Shown in pieces: positions 62,142-64,000 of a DNA stretch of 64,000 nt. The stretch covers positions 24,268,001 through 24,332,000 of the forward strand of contig NC_084892.1 of the NCBI RefSeq assembly GCF_958979055.1, in the 5' to 3' direction. This stretch comes from Alnus glutinosa. Lineage: Eukaryota > Streptophyta > Magnoliopsida > Fagales > Betulaceae. Numbering within the stretch: the first letter of the stretch is position 1; the number at the start of each line of letters is the position of its first letter. The position numbers were made by a program, and so were the translations under genes. The notes below the pieces were generated by a model, which saw only the letters and a list, made by a program, of their open reading frames with translations, was not told where the DNA came from and did not search any database.

Positions 62142-62273
62142 CTCAAACATAGTCAAGGAGGCGGACATTGTCGTTAAGGGAGAATATTCTACCACTATTA
62201 TTCCGGCAGCTAGGATAGGAGTGTTGATTGTGTCCTATTCCTTTATCATATATCTGTGCTGTTGGGCGGGATT

Positions 62274-63050
62274 ATGACAGACGGTAATAAGAATGTTTTG
62301 GGAGGATTAACTTTGTTTGAGGGGGAACAAAGAGGAATTCAAATTGCAGATGAGACAATTCAGGATCTCCGAGACAAAGGATCCTAGTGTTTGGTGGGTA
62401 GCCTGGGAGTGCTAAAAAAGCTTACCAATGAGGCATTCAAAGCTATCCTTTTGCGGATCTGGAGACCAGAGGGAAGAGTGGTTTTCAATGAGATTCAAGA
62501 GAATCTATGGCTATTCAAGTTCTCAGAAGAGAGTGATAAACATAAGGTCTTGGCTGAACGTCCCAGTACATACGATCGAACCCTTCTAATCCTTAATGAT
62601 TTCGATGGACAGATTCCACCATCTCAATTGGATTTTTCCTCTTCTCCCATTTGGATCCAAATTCATGATATGCCACTAGGTTGCATGAACCGACCAGTAG
62701 GAAACCAAATTGGAAACTTTCTGGAAGTGGAAGATGTAGCCGTGGTGGAGGACGATGTGGGATGGAGACGTTATCTCCAGGTTAGAGTGGAGATCAACCT
62801 ATACCAGCCTCTTGAACGAGGAAGGTCTCTGATTATTTCAGGAAAATCATGCTGGGTCTCGTTTAAATACAAGAAACTGCCGAGGTTTTGCTTCAGATGC
62901 GGTAAAATAATTCATGGTTCAAAAGGTTGTCAAGACCCTATCATGAGGAAAACCAGTCACAATGGGGGGTCAGAAGGGTTGGGATTGTGGTTGCGTGCGG
63001 ATGACCTATCCAAACGTCCGGCGAACGGCGATGGACAGAAAACTACCTAG
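62274..63050 (+). pseudogene. DUF4283/zf-CCHC_4 ORF1-like gene of a LINE, with one internal stop
   Basis: From the ATG at 62274 the frame reads MTDGNKNVLGGLTLF and continues for 37 codons to a TAG at 62385-62387, then stays open for 220 codons to 63050. The downstream part has the DUF4283 pattern (AFKAILLRIWRPEGRVVFNEI, WIQIHDMPLGCMN, FLEVEDV) and a zinc knuckle CFRCGKIIHGSKGC. Such proteins are the first ORF of plant L1 elements or relatives. No reverse transcriptase follows. The single stop and otherwise clean frame suggest limited decay. Confidence 0.8.
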
Positions 63051-63094
63051 TTACCTTCTCTGGCGTGTTTAGATCATGATCAAGAGACGGCACC

Positions 63095-63314
63095 TGATAA
63101 GTGTCGAATGTTGCACATTCAAGCCCCTTAACTTATATATGTTAATTCCTTAGCATTGTTATTTATTTGATTTTATGTTATTTTATTGTTTTCAAGTTTT
63201 AAATAAAGATACAATTAATTCCAAACGGAGAACATAGAATCATGAGAATTTTCGTAAACACAATTAAAGAATTTGCCTTATTAATTTTCCCAGTTTTCTT
63301 TTCTGTCTTTTTTG
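63095..63314 (+). mobile_element. 5' LTR fragment (duplicate of 47269-47486)
   Basis: It starts TGATAAGTGTCGAATG and is the segmental copy of the fragment at 47269. Confidence 0.5.
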
Positions 63315-63769
63315 GGAGAACTTCACTTATAATTCCTGAACATTCATCCATTTTGAAAGAAGGTACCTAAATTTTAAAACGTTTCAATTTATGGCATCAA
63401 TTTTTTAGAAAGTTTCAATCTCAGTCCTCCATTAGAATTTCCCGTTACATATTGTCAAAATTTTCAAAATACCCATATTTTTTTTTTTTAGAAAAAAAAA
63501 TATATTCTAGGATTTAGGTGTTAGCTATAATTTAACAGAATTTGCAAAAATACCAATGCCCGAATATTTGAATATTTTTATAATTTTGTTTTAAAAAAAT
63601 AAACACAGTGGTATTTCAGAAATTTTGATAGGATTTAATGAAAAATTTTAACAGATGAATGTGATTGAAACTTTTTGAAAAATAGATACCCTAAATTGAA
63701 ACTTTTTAAAGTTTAAGTACATTCTTTCAAAATGAGTGAAAGTTTAAGAGTTATAAGTGAAATTCTCAT
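63315..63769. mobile_element. Foldback MITE-like element (duplicate of 47488-47953)
   Basis: Left edge gggagaacttcacttat; right edge ttataagtgaaattctc. It carries small differences from the other copy. Confidence 0.7.
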
Positions 63770-64000
63770 TTCCCTTTATTTTTTTTTTATTTGTTTTTTA
63801 TTTTTTTTTATCGCCTTACAATTTATTCCTGTTTATCTTGGATGTTAATGCATTATTTGTCATATTATGAAATACTCCATTTGATAATAAAACTTCAATA
63901 TGGTTGGAAATATAGTGTTAACTATTAACAGTTCCAACGTACTTGTAGTTTATCAAAACAAACAAATTGAACAAATTAAAATGACAACATATAAAATATC

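Larger units (their letters stand above)
60393..64000. repeat. Segmental duplication, copy 2 (to the window edge)
   Basis: It aligns with 43988-45205 and then 47013-48160, keeping the roughly 1.2 kb that copy 1 lost and lacking its solo LTR. The last bases match a point about 35 bases before the 3' end of UGT copy 2, so a further UGT copy probably begins just outside. Confidence 0.88.

Overview
This is nuclear DNA of a eudicot plant, most likely a repeat-rich woody rosid. The evidence is spliced genes of plant-only families (an SPL11/PUB13-like U-box ligase, an XB3-family ankyrin-RING ligase, UGT85-type glycosyltransferases), AT-rich spacers, long TA and CT microsatellites, and many plant transposon types. 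No organellar or bacterial gene organisation is present. No database was available; family names rest on motifs read by eye.

Region 1 (1-32 kb) is gene-bearing. In order: the 5' part of a U-box E3 ligase (-), a decayed duplicate of the 3' end of CBF5 (-), an intact intronless CBF5/dyskerin gene (-), about 10 kb of spacer and DNA transposons, an XBAT31-like E3 ligase (+, eight exons), and three conserved plant genes whose function I do not recognise (-; 22.8-24.6, 26.2-29.8 and 31.3-31.9 kb). The transposon part includes a Pack-hAT-like element (12.9-14.1 kb) that carries an MLO first exon next to a duplicated U2 snRNA-type promoter.

Region 2 (32-40 kb) is spacer with small mobile elements: a poly(A)-tailed non-LTR retroposon with target-site duplications (TSDs), a 283-bp CACTA MITE with a 3-bp TSD, and a second MITE.

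Region 3 (40-64 kb) is a glycosyltransferase cluster broken up by retrotransposons. UGT copy 1 is complete except for a LINE inserted at one codon with an 18-bp TSD. UGT copy 2 kept its second exon, but most of exon 1 is replaced by an inverted piece of a nearby LTR plus that LTR's flanking DNA. Three solo LTRs of one related group and one unrelated solo LTR can be bounded by TG...CA ends and 5-bp TSDs; one is nested in another, and one sits inside an LTR of a Copia-type element. That Copia-type element (53.3-60.4 kb) has two LTRs and a PBS but only the C-terminal half of gag and no visible pol. DNA upstream of UGT copy 2 (44.0-48.2 kb) recurs at 60.4-64.0 kb, so a third UGT copy is predicted just beyond the right edge.

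No gene cluster acting as one pathway is evident. The most interesting signals are structural: the double gene capture in the hAT-like element, the template-switch-like rebuilding of UGT copy 2, and arrays of short palindromic or near-repeat motifs upstream of the TATA box in several unrelated LTR families.
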